From the NCBI RefSeq assembly GCF_003369915.1, contig NC_046677.1, positions 8,680,001-8,744,000 on the forward strand: a stretch of 64,000 nt of DNA, given 5' to 3'. A program made the position numbers and the translations under genes. Origin of the DNA: Drosophila miranda (lineage: Eukaryota > Arthropoda > Insecta > Diptera > Drosophilidae). The notes beneath the pieces were generated by a model. The model saw nothing but the letters and a program-made list of their open reading frames with translations, was not told where the DNA came from and did not search any database. Positions 26,801 to 40,127 of the stretch are shown one piece after another; the stretch's first letter is position 1, and every line of letters begins with the position of its first letter.

Positions 26801-29800
26801 GTAATTGTATGCGTGCCACACACCAGACACTGCACAATGATTCAATTCAATTTTCTAAGAGTATGTGCCCCAGACATAATGGCAGCATTCGATATAGCGT
26901 GGGCATCCGTACCAAACAAAATATAAAAAAAATAAAAGGAGAATTAATTTCTGAAAAGATGCTAATGATTGATTGCGTTTGCATCTGTTTTTGGGATCTT
27001 TTAAATGTCAAAATGCATTGCGTGAGTTTTTCTCAATAATTAATTTTGGGTGCAGTACTGTGAGATGGCAAAGATTACACAATTGTCTTGAATCTGCAAT
27101 TGAAGCTGAGAGATCTGGCAATCGGAATATGCTATAATCATTTTTTGAGAAATTTAAAGATAGATATTTAATTGAAGTAAATAAACTCTCCTTTCCTATA
27201 TGTTCTGAAATCCAATATTCTACTTTATACTTCTGAAATTTCTATACAAATATTTAAAGTGAGCAATTTATTGCCACTAACAGCTTGTGATCCCACCAAT
27301 AAAATCCAACCAGATCATCAATAATTTCCACTTTTATACGACCACATAACACACGGGCAAGCAGCAAGTTTATGGAGATTTTTTTTCGGAAAGCCGTTAA
27401 ATAAGAAATCCCCCGGGATATTGCAAAATTAGCTTCAATAAAACACGTAAAATAAAAACAAAATAAAATAAGGAGGTTTCCAACCACAATACAACGTTTT
27501 GCTGACTTCAAAGCAGGTACCCTAAAAAGTGGCTACAAAAATCTTTGTAATTGTCATAAACATAATGGGAATGGAATGAATCGATCGTTTTGTGTTATAC
27601 AGTGTCCATAAAGATCAGAATTTAATAGGCCATCGTTTTGGAGGCAATCGATGTTGTACGATTTGGCACCGATTCGTCTGCCAAAGTCGTATCGGTATCG
27701 AGATATGGCAGTCGGCTGTCGATGATTGATTGCTATTACCGATTCGTAACGGTTTCGCCTTTTGTCTGATGATCCTCAGACCAGACGTGGCTATGGTGTC
27801 ATCATCACATCAATCATCGCACGCCCCAGCAGCCCACGACTGTGCCGTGCCACGAGTCGACTGCAGTTAACATCTCGTCTCTGTCTCTGGCGATGAATGC
27901 ACTGGAGACGTGTGTCTTTAATGAGCCATTGTGTGGTGCCAGACAAGTACGAGTATAGGAGAAAGTTTAAAGACAAGAATTTAATTTGAACGCCTACTCT
28001 AAGAGCCATACGACAGCTTACAGGTCTGATAAACTCCATTAGAAATACTTTCCTGGATCTTTGAGTTTTTTCTCGTCACATATCTTTGAAAGGAACACTC
28101 AGAAACCTTTGAATTTAGCTTAGACGTGTCATGTTGATTGATTACCCTGTTAACACACTTTTAGCCAACACTGTGCGGACTAAATAAAAAGCCTCTTGTT
28201 ACCAACTGACTCTCGCGATCGAAGCGCAAACCTGGCTAAATTCTAATTTATTTGCATCTATTTGTCAAATTTTCCTGTTCGATTGCCTAATGTCCAATTA
28301 CCTTGTTTTGGCCATATTTGGCCAAGACAGAGACTCTGACAAATGTTAACTAACCATAAATCAGAGAGTCAACAGAACGAGTCTATAGACACAGATACTC
28401 GTCGAACAAGTGTGTACTCGTTCTCGTATTGCATCGTATCGTATCGGTGGGCAAATGGACTTAACTTAACCTTTAATTTGTGCATTGAGCGCTGCACTTG
28501 AACAATGTTTTTGGTTGAGTAAGATTAATGTTTGCCTTGAATTTTAAGCAACTGAAGAAATTGTAGAATGGGAATACAATCGGAAATTTAAAGAATGCTG
28601 GCCAATCCTATTTCCTATTTCAATCTCATTAAGTTTGAACACAAAAAAGGCATTAAAAGAACATAAATATCTATGATTTCATTCATTAGTTAATTAATTA
28701 ATTAACCAATATTTTGTATGCCCTGTGCGTAGACAGACTCTTCAGAACTCTCAACAATATGTGCATTAAAGTCAAGAAATAACACTTTTATTGATTTTCA
28801 ATATTTATTTATGTTGGGATTTCCTTTGTGTAAATCACGCAGCAATACCTCACGACTCAATCGGCTCTAGTCGGGGTACCTATTGGTACTTTGAAGAGGG
28901 TAGGGTGTGGTGTGGTGTGGGGGGGGCCCCATTTATTTGCATGATTTGACAGTTCTTTAAGGCGATTGAATCGAATCGTAAATTCGTAAACATTTTGAAT
29001 TGCTCAACGAAATATTATTAAGTAATAGCTGCTCAAACTTTACGACTTAAAATGCTTTTCGTTAATTTTTGCTTTTAATTACATTATGAAACCCAGTAAG
29101 GAACCAGAAACTGCGTTACACTCCACTCCACTGAGGAACTGACTTGACTGAAGATCTCTGATGAGAACCGAAGGGCCTTCAAATTGACACTTGAGACCGA
29201 CCCGAGCAATGGCGGGTCACGTTTATCATTTAGCTATAAAAACATACGAGTACGAGTACATACATTGCATATGGACACAATCATTCAGAGTGCTAGACAG
29301 CCTGACAGGCAGATCTGTTGTGGACTTCCTTATGGCTATCGAAGTGCCTTTGTGTGGTCAGATCGTAAATCGAATCGAATCAAAGCATACGAATTTTACA
29401 ATGGAACTTATCTGTGATTGTGCATAATCAATATTCGATTATACTCATAGTTTTGTTTGCTCACAAAAGCTGAGCCACAGAACGTGACTGAATGTCTTCT
29501 GGGAAGGGTGGTCCGTGGCCAGGGGATGATGATGTGATCATAAGCTCAGATTAAATGCAGAATAATTTAAAGAGTTTAACAGAGGATTTCTTTCTTATCT
29601 GTATACCTATATAGCAGACATCTGTCAATCCGCTTTCATAAGTCGTAATAAGTCCTGAAGCATCCACAGAGAAACATGAAATGTCCTCATGCACCAGTGC
29701 TCTGCAACAACATTTTTTGAATGTTTGTTTATTTTATTTCAATTTTGTATTTATTGAAATTATTCGGCTGAAAATTTGAATAAAGGCAACATCAGTCTAG

Positions 29801-29824
29801 TCTAGTCTAGTCCAGTCAGTAGCT

Positions 29825-30087
29825 CAGTGGCGCCGCTCTATCAAAGTCAATAGGTGGCGCCGACAGTCGCGGCGAATTGAAAGTCGCCGCGTGTAGTTAC
29901 ATGTATGAGAATATCTGTCAGATAACATGTCAAATGTAAGTACATATAGTTAATGTTAGTTGTAGTAGCGCTGCCATTATTACACGCGGTGAAACATGGT
30001 ACTACTAATAGCAGTAATGTAGAATGTATGTATGAATATTGAATAGTGCCAAAACCATCCATGTAAAGTACTTTTGTGGCGCCACTG
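29825..30087. mobile_element. Possible small inverted-repeat element (MITE-like)
   Basis: A perfect 12-base inverted repeat flanks this stretch: CTCAGTGGCGCC at 29,823-29,834 and GGCGCCACTGAG at 30,078-30,089. If the ends are CAGTGGCGCC, they resemble the CAGTGGCG-type termini common in hAT-superfamily elements. Two more GGCGCC-like blocks lie just inside the left end. Against this, the 8 bases outside each end (cagtagct and agaaagta) do not match as a target-site duplication, and the inner sequence shows no coding capacity. It may be an old MITE or simply a structured regulatory site. Confidence 0.35.
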
Positions 30088-32744
30088 AGAAAGTATTTAT
30101 TGGAGGAAATTTCGAAAGAAACTTTTAAATTTTTAATAAATAAAAAAATATACGTTCAATAAATGATGCATGGAAATCCACCTGAATCCATGATGAGGAG
30201 CAGTTGCATCATTCTGTGCACCCCATCAAATGTTTAGAAGAATGCAGCCATCAAATGCATAAAGTGTCTGAAATAAAGATATGTCTGTGCCACATACCGA
30301 TATGCCTTGAACCGGTTGGTATCGTATCCGTTGGATACACACAAATTGAACAGTCGCCTCCAAATGAGGGACACTGGGTCTGGTCTGGGCCTGGGGTCTG
30401 GGCTCCGCCTCAGGTGTCAATGTACGTGTTGGGCAATTCTAATTAATTAATAAATTAAGAATGACAAATGATTTTCAAATGCCTTAATTAATCATTTTTA
30501 ACGCACCAGCGACAGCTCTGAACGTGCGCTGGACAGGTGACGCCAACCTAAATGGGCAGCAGAAAAAGGTGCCAACAAAAATGTTTATTCGAATGTTTTC
30601 ATTTGGTTCGTAAAGTTAAAGGGCGAGAAGAGGGCGGGGAGCGCTTTAAGTTTCAAAATATTTCAAATATTTTCAGCGGAGCAAATTCAGCAGTTTTCGG
30701 TGAAAGGCAAAGTGGCAGAGTTTCATTCAAGGATATATACAATACGATGCTTTCTCTAATTTGATTACTATCAAAATAATGTAATCGGTGTTAGGCATTA
30801 CATTTAATGGTGGGTATACTAATAATTCTAATAATTTCTGCAAATTAATGTTAAATATCTGATCAAATCAGATTCGAGCTGAGAGTTAATACGCCATGTA
30901 GTAATCGTTTGTTTGATCACCATCTCTCTCTCTATCTCCCTCTGGACCACAATAAGAGCAGTTAACCCAATTTGGTCAACCGTTTAATTGGCTGACAATC
31001 GGTCGGGTCGGGGCAGGCTGCTGCTCCACAAGTAAATGTCAAACGTGGAATGCCGTGTAAATGCGGCGGCTAATCAGAGAGACAGAGCGATATATAGAGG
31101 CCTGAAAATGATCGATTGCAGTCACAGTTCAGTGTATGGTGTGACAGTCACCGTCTGTCCAGTTGACACAATCGAGATACTGGGCGAGGCAGTTCCAAGC
31201 TCCCATATTCAATATTCAATAACCATTTCCATTTCCATTTCAATTGGTAGCAATTACAAAGCGACCAACGAACTATTTGACACTATTTCGCCGGTGAATG
31301 TTGATTAATTAGATTGCTTTGGGGATAGGAATGGAGGAATGGGGGCTGGGGGTCTCCTTCAGAGATTAGCGCATCTCGAGAGGCATGACACGGTACGAGA
31401 AGGGGCCAGAGATCTTGGCCAAGAAAATATATATGTATACATATGTGCGTGTGCACGGGTCGGCAAAACGCATTTGATCCATGATGACTTGGGGATATTG
31501 GGGAAAATATGCTGACTCTTTGTATTGTATTCGTATTTCGTATCGATCGCCAAACACTTTTTGGAGTAATTTCAATTTCATAATTCGTTGCGCTAATCTT
31601 GTCTTTCTCATGATCGGAGGAACCCAAAGCTGAGTCAGTGCATCTCCATCTTCAATCTTCAATCTTTACTCTTCAATCTCGCGCACTCTCCTCTCGCTTC
31701 TCTGCAATGCCAGATCCATTTCCAGCTACTTCGGTTTGTGCCGCATCATGCAAATGGATCCGCGCCTCTGATTGATACATAAACACGCGCAAAACTCCTT
31801 TTCCAGATCCGATCTATTCGGCGGCATCTCTAATAGAAATGTTGTCTGTTGTCTTGGGGCTCACAAATCAAACATCCCGCTGCAGCACCCGCTCCAGGTC
31901 GAGACTTTCGTTTTTTTCCATCTCCAGTCTTCTTCTATTTTTGTTTGCTGCCTCTTCCGTCGGCTGCCTTTTTGGTGTCTAAGCCCTTCCGTTGCCTTTA
32001 TCAATAAGCCAACACACAGATAAGCTCTGGGGCTTTCCAGTATGCTTTTGGGTGTGGGTATGGGTGGCGGTGTGCGGACTCGGGGCAACCCCACTTCCTT
32101 GGCATGTCAGCTATTTTGCATAAATGACAATCACAGGCACACACAAACACTGGCAGTGGCACTAGCACCAGCCAAAGGACGAGACATCCACACACACACA
32201 CTCAGACATTCAACAAACAATCAAATGTCGTCTAGTGCCAAGAAAGGGCGTTCTAGAGGGAGTCGCCATCGCCATCCTACCTATGTTTTTTGCACAGTGG
32301 AACAAAGTTCGTCAAGAGTGATCCGATTCAAATAAACTGGCTATAAACAGGGTCGATACGGGAACCAATTCTTGTAGTTTAGTTCATATATATAATTTTG
32401 TAAAGATATAAACAGTTAAGATAAACCCATAAATTATATTATTTGAATACAATTTGTATGGTGAGGCAACTTACGGTTCCCCAATTTTCTATTTAAAAAT
32501 ATATAGATTTTTCTAGGGATGGTCTGAAGTTACTCTTTCTCTACACAGATATTAATCGATTTGATCTATTTTTCTATATATATACGTATATATATATATA
32601 TATGTAACGTAGGATTTATGTACATGTATATTAGTCTACAATTTTAGAAATATATAATATTTCATTTCGTCCGAAGACGGATCGAAATCTAAATATAATC
32701 AAATCTAAGAAAAGAATCCACGAAATTGTAGTGCATTTACTTAC
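30088..32744. other. Non-coding DNA, no gene recognised
   Basis: I see nothing identifiable here. The sequence contains TCAATCTT/ATTTCCATT short tandem phrases (31,205-31,240 and 31,650-31,680) and a TA run (32,575-32,602). The minus frame at 31,366-31,662 (98 codons) ends in a short stretch with fly-preferred codons (31,366-31,420). The rest of that frame is not biased and crosses a TATA-type simple repeat, so I do not call it. Confidence 0.5.
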
Positions 32745-32920
32745 ATCGATGTGCGTGTAGTTCGGTTCCACTGTGGTTTGTCTAGGTCCGCCCCCGTTTC
32801 GGGGCTGAGTGTGGTCGTAGATGGGGGCTGGGGCGTGGGTTGGGCTTGAAGGCGTTGCTCTACTTGTTGTTGCTGCTGCTCTCTGGCTGCGTATTTGGCG
32901 CTTCCTTCTTTTGCATACAT
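32745..32920 (-). CDS. Possible first coding exon of an unidentified gene
   Basis: On the minus strand an ATG at 32,920 opens a frame of 58 codons plus two bases, ending exactly at a strong splice donor, GTAAGT (32,739-32,744). The predicted peptide starts MYAKEGSAKYAARE, has a run of five Gln (residues 15-19), a Pro/Thr/Ser-rich middle (27-40) and ends KPQWNRTTRTS. Gln runs and Pro/Thr-rich segments are typical of fly regulatory protein N-termini. The frame is closed just upstream by a TGA, and no good acceptor lies between that stop and the ATG, which favours a first exon. Against it, the context before the ATG is weak and I cannot find the next exon. I do not recognise the protein. Confidence 0.2.
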
Positions 32921-35900
32921 GAATACGTAATTGAATTTTGCGGCGTGTTGTCAATTTTGTGTTTTCCGCCTGCATTTGAGGAGTTTTTCCTATCCCATTC
33001 TGACTCCTGATTTTTTTCAGGCTTGCAGCCTGGTCTGGTTGGTTGTTGTTGTGCTGTGCTTTTCCTTGACTTTGTTGCACATTTTTGCCCTCGCATCCAC
33101 TTAATTTGAAGATTTATGCTTTCCGGCGGAGCTGGAGATGAGGCGGCATGCTTCTCGGGTCACTTGTTGCACCATGTCGCACATAAATCTGAATAAAATA
33201 AAGCTAATTTTGAGGCTTGACTTTTTTACATGGCTCTGGATGCAATTAAGATTTTGTTGTTGATGAGATGGGGGCTTTTTTTATTAAAGGAATACTAAGA
33301 ATATTTAGATGAAAGCTTATCCCCGGGATATTAATGTTACCAAAATCAAGAGTACTTTCTGGGAATCAATAAAAATCCGCCTTAAAACTTAAATATTAAA
33401 AAAAATATACTTCTCAATAATTTCTCCCTAATTTATTAATTACACTAGTTAAAAAAGAGTTCTTAGACTTTCAAGAAAATGCTTCTCGCTTCTTCTGGGT
33501 TTCCCCTCCGCGAACAACGAAGGATTTTTTGATTGCCAGACCGCCCCATTTTGCTTGTCACTTGACTTAATTGCAATTGGGGGGAATGGCGAATGGCTAT
33601 TGGGGATTGGCAATGGGTGGGACTCTCGTCTGAGCAAAAGCTTCAAATAAAGAACTTGGGCTCTAATGCAGTCGGCATAATAATTATCCGCAGCATTAGT
33701 TCTGCCCCAAGTTCCCAAGTCCCCCAGTCCGCGGCCAAATGTTGTCTGTGACATGAAATTGAAATTAAATATGAGTACGACGGGTATATGGTTGTTCCTT
33801 TTTTCCGTCCAAAGCAGGCAGACTCATGACGACGTGCCTGGTATGTTTAATTATTTAGGATGATATTCAAAAAAGAACAAGAACTGGAATGAGTGCGAGC
33901 AGAGATGAGTAGAAATACCGAAATGATCGAAATTAGCGGCGCATACTCTCGCATACGTGTACAATATAGGAGATTGTTTGGGCTCCTCTCAATCTCAGTC
34001 TCCACTCAAAGCCCTCTGTGTCTGGGGCAGACATTCCGACGTCTATCCGAGGACTTTATCGCCAGCATTTATCTATGAATGTTCGAACTCTCAGATGTCT
34101 AACACGCGATAAAGAACGCTGAAGATTCCATCCTAAATTTAATTGCAGGGGCACCCAGATGCAGCACTTTTGGGATGATTGCATCGCATCGCTTGCACTG
34201 AAGGTTGATTATGCGTGCAATTAGAGCGCCTCATCACTCACAATTTTTTAACACTTTTTCTGTACCTCTACCACGACTACTGCCCTAATGTCTGTTCATC
34301 AATCAGTTTGGCGGCTCCAGAGAACTATTTTTGTTACCTTCAGAGTAGTGTAATATATCTCAACTTCAACTAAAATTTGTGGTCAGAGACTGGAGGCTGG
34401 GAGGCTGGCAGTCATTATTTCAACATTTACTTTGCTCATTTATCAGCATTTTCTTTCTCTTTGCATTTTGCGCCCACAACTTTGAAGAAAATTTTCCTCT
34501 TTTTTTTGGTTTTTTCTTCTCGTAAATTCTACTTGTAGCCTTTTGTAATTTAGACATTAATCTAAGTGTTTGAGTCATTTCTGGTACGGGATTTGGTGTT
34601 TTTTTTATCATCTGATGCTGTTTTAATGAATGTAATTATCGGAAAAGAAAAAAAGAATACATGTGCCATTCCCCGGCTCACTCGCTTCATCGATGAGTAA
34701 AATATCGTCTCCACGACTAGAGAATTTCCCTGCAGCATCTTTTAGATTTGTTAAAGTTCCATCTGTCACTATCATTAGCTGCCACAAATCCCAAGAAAAT
34801 CCCTACAAATCAGGCCACAAATGTTCACAATAATTGCACTCAGTTGTTCGTAAAAAACGGACTTTCGCAAATTGAATTCGACACTAAAATCAAGTGATAT
34901 ATCGATGAGCGGCTTTTTGGGGTAATTTACTGGCATTAGCCTGGGCCTCAGCCTGGGAGTATCAACAGTCGGCGGTCTGATCCGCTCAAATTACCGCAGG
35001 GAAGAGCTTAGCTTTAGCTCTCTATCGGTTCGACTCGGTCCGTAACACTCTCATTGGTGCGGGCGGTGCGGTGCAGTGCGGTGGGTCGATGGACCGTAAA
35101 AAATGACAAGTGAAAGGTGAAAACGGGGTGCATAAATTTAGCCAAAAAATGTATCGCAATTGTTTCACCCCTCGTAATGGCCTCTCACCAGAAGAGGGTG
35201 GAAATGGTTGTCTATGCGGTGCGTTTGGGTGGGCGCTGCTACGTTCTCGGGTAGCATGTGCTTATGGGTTTGACTTTTCATTTGATTTAATTTGCCATGC
35301 CCCGTGTGCCACACCCCCAGTCCATGTCCATGCCACACGAGGGGAGGAAATGCGACCCTCCGATTAACTGTTAGCTTTTGGCACCGTTCATCATCATCAG
35401 CAGCGACAGAAACAATAAAATCAAATAAAAATCTTCAACGCCCACTTAGTTATGGTCGTTGTCACTCCATTAAGAATGAACTGTGAATATTAAATATTGT
35501 GTTAAAAATATTGTTAAAAGGCGATACTAAATGGGGGAGCATTCACCGATTCTTGGAGTTATGGAAAGCATTTGAATGTAAGCGAATTACTTGTTCACTT
35601 GAACACAATATGTTTATAATCTGTCGAATATTATTAGAGGAACTAGAGCTGCTAGAACGAGACCAGACTGGCGGTGGAACTCAGCAGCCAACTGTGGGAT
35701 CTCACGCTCGCTCTGGCCCCATTACGACCCTTTCCTGAGTGTCATGAAAAGCCCGGTTCGAACCAGGTCGGCAGTCAAAACGGGGCACTGCCTCACCATG
35801 ACTTTTGCCGCAGTTGCATTGACAAGGGGACGATCACAATGGGCAGATCTGCTAATAAAATAACCTAAGCTAGAAGATTTCGATCGGTGTTTAAAAGGAA

Positions 35901-38900
35901 GCCCACTAACTGAAAGCTGGAAAAGTTTAAATTTCTCTGTCTTACACTGAAAGGACTGAATTGCCACCCACGCTCTGGACTGCCTCTGATCGAAGGCCCT
36001 CTCTGTGTAGGCCCGAGGCCGTAATTCGCAATCTGTTGGTCTTACGGTTCAGGGTTACTTGCTATATATTACGTATAGGGGAGAGAGAACCGCAAAAACC
36101 CTTTTTGTCAGTGCCAGACCAATTCATTTGTTCATAATTTGCGGTCGACAGCAGCTGGAGCGAGAGGGCACTTGTTCGGGCAAAGGATCAGAGAACGAGG
36201 ACCGACACATTGATTTCTGATTTAAAAGTTTAGATTTTTAGCTGCTCCCAAAGTCATGGCAATTATCTTTTGAGTCTGTGCCACTGTATTTTTTATTTTT
36301 CTTGCGGTTTTTGTGGGCCACAACCAGATGCTTGATGTTTTCTCCGGCTCCGGCTGTGCCTCTGACTCTTGCTCTGTCTCTGGCTCAGACACTTTTGCTA
36401 TTGGCCATGCGGTGGTTTCTTGAGCGAATTTCATGCCAATCACGCTAATAACTGTGTCACTGGAGCGTTTCTAAGCCGGCCCTCCGGTGGCCTCCTCACT
36501 AAACAATGACCAAAAGTGGCCCCCAAAAATGTGTTCGGTGGCCAATTAGAGATCGAGGGGCCCCCGGAACCACAATGACTTACTTTCTCTACTCGTATTC
36601 CTATCCTATTTCTACATTCTTATTTCGACAATGACAATCTGTGCGACGTTTTCAATCTGTTTTCCTTTTTGTTGGCAAATTTTAAAGTCACGCTCGTGTT
36701 TTCGCTCTAAGAGGCTTAGCTGCTGCTGCTCGAAGCAGTTGGCAAACGACAGTTGGACAGACGACTTTAATTAGCAGCTCATCAAAGATAAAGTTATTCA
36801 AATTTATTACACCGAAACGGCAAACCTACCAATAGGCTTAGCCATGTCTGCCCTCCCATCGTATCAAGTGCAGCCGAGGAAGCATTTGCGAATATTTTAT
36901 CCGCATAAGTGAGCAAAAAACAAATAACTTAGGAAACAAACATGTTTTCTGATGTGTTGGAGAGGTTCTGGGAGGGTATGTGGAGCAAAGAAATCTATAC
37001 AACTTAGGAATTTGTTGTAAAGACATTTTATAACTCTAACTCCACATATCATATGGGAAAGACAGAATCCACAGTCTCAGAGATAGAATTCCCCCCGCAG
37101 TCAATCGCTGGATCGTACTCCTACAGATGTATCCCAACCAACCCAAAAGATCCGACAACGATGTGTAAATCGATTCGATCGTTTGGTGCCCGGCGATCGC
37201 TGATGCCTGATGCCTGAATGCTGATGATGATGTTGATGATGATTTGGTGATTTTCTTTATTATTATTACTGTTTTTAACCAACTTCTTATTACAACGAGT
37301 TTTTAGTTATTTCAGTTTGTTTTTTCATCGATTTATTTTTTTTACTTTACTTTACTTCACTTCTCTGTGTCTGTGTGCTTCTCTCGTGTTTTCTTTCGTG
37401 GAGCACTCGAGAGGTGTTGAAGACCTGGCGGTGTCAGATAAAAGGCGCTACAAAATTGCTTTCTACCCGCCGCGCGTCTCCGCATCAGCAACAGCGAGAA
37501 AGATATGGTTAAAAAGAGATGGCAACCAGAGAGGGAAAGAGCCAGCAGAGATGGTCTGTACGAGAGATTCCAGACATCAATTCATTTGGCTGTGGACTGC
37601 GGAATATTTAAAAGTAAAAAAAGAGAGGGCTTGGGGGGAAACTACCGTTTGGCAATCAAAAACGCCATGGAGCACATGATGATGATGTGGATGATGTAGA
37701 TATGATGGTAAAAAAAAGTAGGAGTAAGGCGTTAATTGCTCATTATTGGGCACACTTCATGTCACACACGGCAGAAACTTATACGCTGATTGAGTTGTCC
37801 AAGCCGACTGATGATAATGTTGATAATGATGATGATGATGATGATGAGAATGATGTTGATGACGCACTCCTCCAGTTACCTTTCTTTCTTTCCATGTATC
37901 CCACCTTCGCCACGAAACTGTGAAACTCCCTTAACACGTCGTTTTCTGTTCAAGTACTAAATTACATAGTTTTTCAAGTGGAAAAACTCAAGAAATTAAG
38001 TTTTGGCTGCTTCTGCTGCTTGCTGCTGATGCTTTTGTTAATTGTAGGTTGTGGATCTGCTGGACAGAGGCTGATTTTGCTGCTGTTGGGGTCTGCATTT
38101 GGCTGGTGGACGTCAGCTCACGTCCGGGGCCTAGATGGATGGATGGATGGTCCACTGACCATGCGCAGCTGCGTTTTGTGGCGGTGAAAAATCTAAGTCC
38201 CTCCGCCTGACTCAAGTTTGACTTTAATTGCTCTTGACAGTCATCACTGTCGGGCAACGGCGGCAACTGTGGGCATAGCCGGGCCGCCGCCGTGCCTCCC
38301 TATCATCATCATCATCATCGCCATCAGACGTTTGCCAATCTGCTGCCCCAATCAACATGCGCTTGTCAAACCAGACCTGGCTCTGTAGCTCTGTGGCTCT
38401 CTGGCTTTCTGGCCGTAGTTGTTGGTTGGTTTAGAGACCAACTTGACTCTTGGCTCCTCTTGCTTCTCTTGCCTAATATGGCCGCCATTTTGCAGAGTCA
38501 TCTCTGTTAATGGCGGCTCTGGCTCTGGCTCTAACTCTGTCGTCGCCTTCGGTTAACTTGGCTCTGACTTTTGGACTCTTCAACTGGGTCTAGGGGCAAA
38601 CCAAGGGGCGGTTCTCTCAGGCAGATGTATAATTAAATGAAAATTCGGAAATTAACATTTAATGCTCATGATCATATGCATAACTGCAATATTTTCTTAT
38701 TTCAAAAGTCTTGTATATTCAATTTGCATTAATACCAATTTTTCAGGGAGAATTCTTTTCTCTGGCCTTTAATTTTCATTCAATTATTCAAACTAAAACT
38801 ATTTCTAAAAATTCGAAACTATGTATTCTGAAATTCAAATTGCAAAGAAATTCGAAAATAATTCCTTAAAAGAGTTGTCTAAATTTTTCTTAAAAATTTC

Positions 38901-39857
38901 TTGTAAATATTTTGATACTTTTCAAAATAATATTAGGTTGCCAAAACTGCTTGCAAAATTTGCCACTCATTGTAAGTCAAACTAACTGTTAACTAAAATA
39001 TAAATCGCTACTAGTTTGGGGGGCTATTTGACAAATAGGCTCAGATTACGGACATCATTGATAGGGCAACATCTGAAGAAGCTCAAATGATGGGGCTTTT
39101 TAAAACGTTTCCCAAAACACATATACAATACATATTAATTTATTTAAATCGCAGTTAAATATTTCTGTAAATGCTGAAAAGCATTTTAACTTTTTAGTTA
39201 ATGTTTGCTAATTTGTCAATCCATTTTTTGTTTCGTTTCGCTAAAGTTTCTATAGACGAGTATGGTTTTTTCTTTCTTTTTTTTTGGTTGAAAAATCACC
39301 TATTGATATGCTTTTCCCATACGCTTCGTTGTGTGCCTCATTCTTTTACGGGGCGTAAATTAATAATTTTTGTGATTTCGGAAATTTATGCACATTTTTG
39401 TGTGTATGATTTATGATTATTAATGTATGCTTCACAAACCGTTACAGTTTTTTTTATATTATTATTTTTCACTATTCTCTTTGTTCTGTTTTTGTTGTTA
39501 CGGTTGTTATTGTTATTGGTTGACAATTATTTTAGGTTTTAAAAATTGTTAATTTTTGTTTCGTAATTAAATTTGCACATTTGTTGTTGTCGCTCACAGA
39601 CAATGGGCTTACGTATACTTAGAAAAAATAAAGCAAAATCAATGGGAAAATAAACACAGTTCGTGCCAGAAACATATTGGAATTGTGGAGGTTGGTTGAG
39701 GAAAGGAATATACTAAGTGAAGTGTTGTCAAATTTCAATGATAGAAAAACCAATTCCTAAACAAAATCTAATGGGGGCTAAAATGAATTGAAGAATCCAT
39801 GTATTGTAAGTAATATAAATATAGAAGAAACGGTATCCTGTTGAAATTCCATTTGAA
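32921..39857. other. Non-coding DNA, no gene recognised
   Basis: Contents are mainly simple-sequence DNA: GAT/ATG-type trinucleotide tracts (37,199-37,242; 37,673-37,703; 37,809-37,863), ATC (38,301-38,319), GATG (38,133-38,150) and CTCTGG/CTGG tracts (38,375-38,560). The stretch 33,060-33,180 (minus strand) lies just upstream of the possible exon at 32,745-32,920 and could be its 5' leader; it contains a 27-codon open frame starting ATGTGCGAC. Open frames over 100 codons (33,449 minus; 37,317 plus) have no recognisable domain. Confidence 0.5.
37199..37863. repeat. GAT/ATG trinucleotide tracts
   Basis: Three separate imperfect tracts (37,199-37,242; 37,673-37,703; 37,809-37,863), with complementary ATC at 38,301-38,319 in the next kilobase. 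They generate Asp- or Met-rich open frames by composition alone. Confidence 0.85.
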
Positions 39858-39890
39858 GTATTTATTTGCAAACAAAAAACAAATAAATAC
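39858..39890. repeat. Perfect 11-bp inverted repeat (hairpin)
   Basis: GTATTTATTTG (39,858-39,868) and CAAATAAATAC (39,880-39,890) are perfect reverse complements separated by an 11-base A-rich loop. The hairpin sits immediately before the DINE element that starts near 39,897, so it may mark the insertion boundary or predate the insertion. Confidence 0.6.
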
Positions 39891-39896
39891 TAAAAA

Positions 39897-40127
39897 TACG
39901 GCCGCGACTCTACATTTATACCATAAGTATTGGGCAGTATGAGTTCCTTCCTTACTGATGGACAGACGGACAGACAGACATGGCTTTATCGACTCGGCTA
40001 TTGATGCTGATCAAGAATATATATACTTATGGGAACGGAAAAGCTTCCTTCAGGGCGTGAATCACATCCACATTCACCAAAAATCTAATACACCCATATA
40101 TTCATTTTGAGTATCGGGAATAAAAAT
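39897..40127 (+). mobile_element. Short DINE-1/mini-me type non-autonomous Helitron
   Basis: The order of blocks matches the larger copy at 57.4-58.5 kb: a left end with CGACTCTACATTTATACC, then GGCAGTATGAG, then a short GGACAGAC microsatellite (39,959-39,980), then the core CTCGGCTATTGATGCTGATC, an AAGAATATATATACTT block, GCTTCCTTC, CACATCCACATTCACC, and the right end with ATTCATTTTGAGTATCGGGA. The element is only about 230 bases long because the middle, with its repeated GTGGATGCCACAG units, is absent. It has no coding capacity. Confidence 0.85.

Larger units (their letters stand above)
19040..29824. other. Non-coding DNA, no gene recognised
   Basis: Contents: TA runs (19,951-19,992), a GA run (20,236-20,269), a CTCTGAGTCTGG-type tract (20,155-20,225), a cluster of six ACGT cores (20,750-20,811), a very AT-rich palindromic stretch (24,665-24,760), the fourth copy of the 22-base motif (26,752-26,773), a CGAT-rich stretch with ACCGATTCG twice (27,578-27,750), TTAATTAATTAATTAA (28,690), and GTGTG and CTAGT tandem tracts (28,903; 29,795). 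A minus-strand segment at 19,040-19,114 is open in two frames and ends at AG/GTACGG, so it could be a small exon, but its acceptor side is weak. No gene is recognised. Confidence 0.55.

Noticed and set aside
31366..31662. 98-codon minus frame with a fly-like codon-biased end
   Set aside because: Only the last 18 codons show bias; the middle is a TATA-type simple repeat and no acceptor fits.
35745..35785. A GGTTCGAACC-like block resembling a tRNA T-arm
   Set aside because: The five-base stems do not pair on either strand, and no D-arm, anticodon arm or acceptor stem is found at the right distances.
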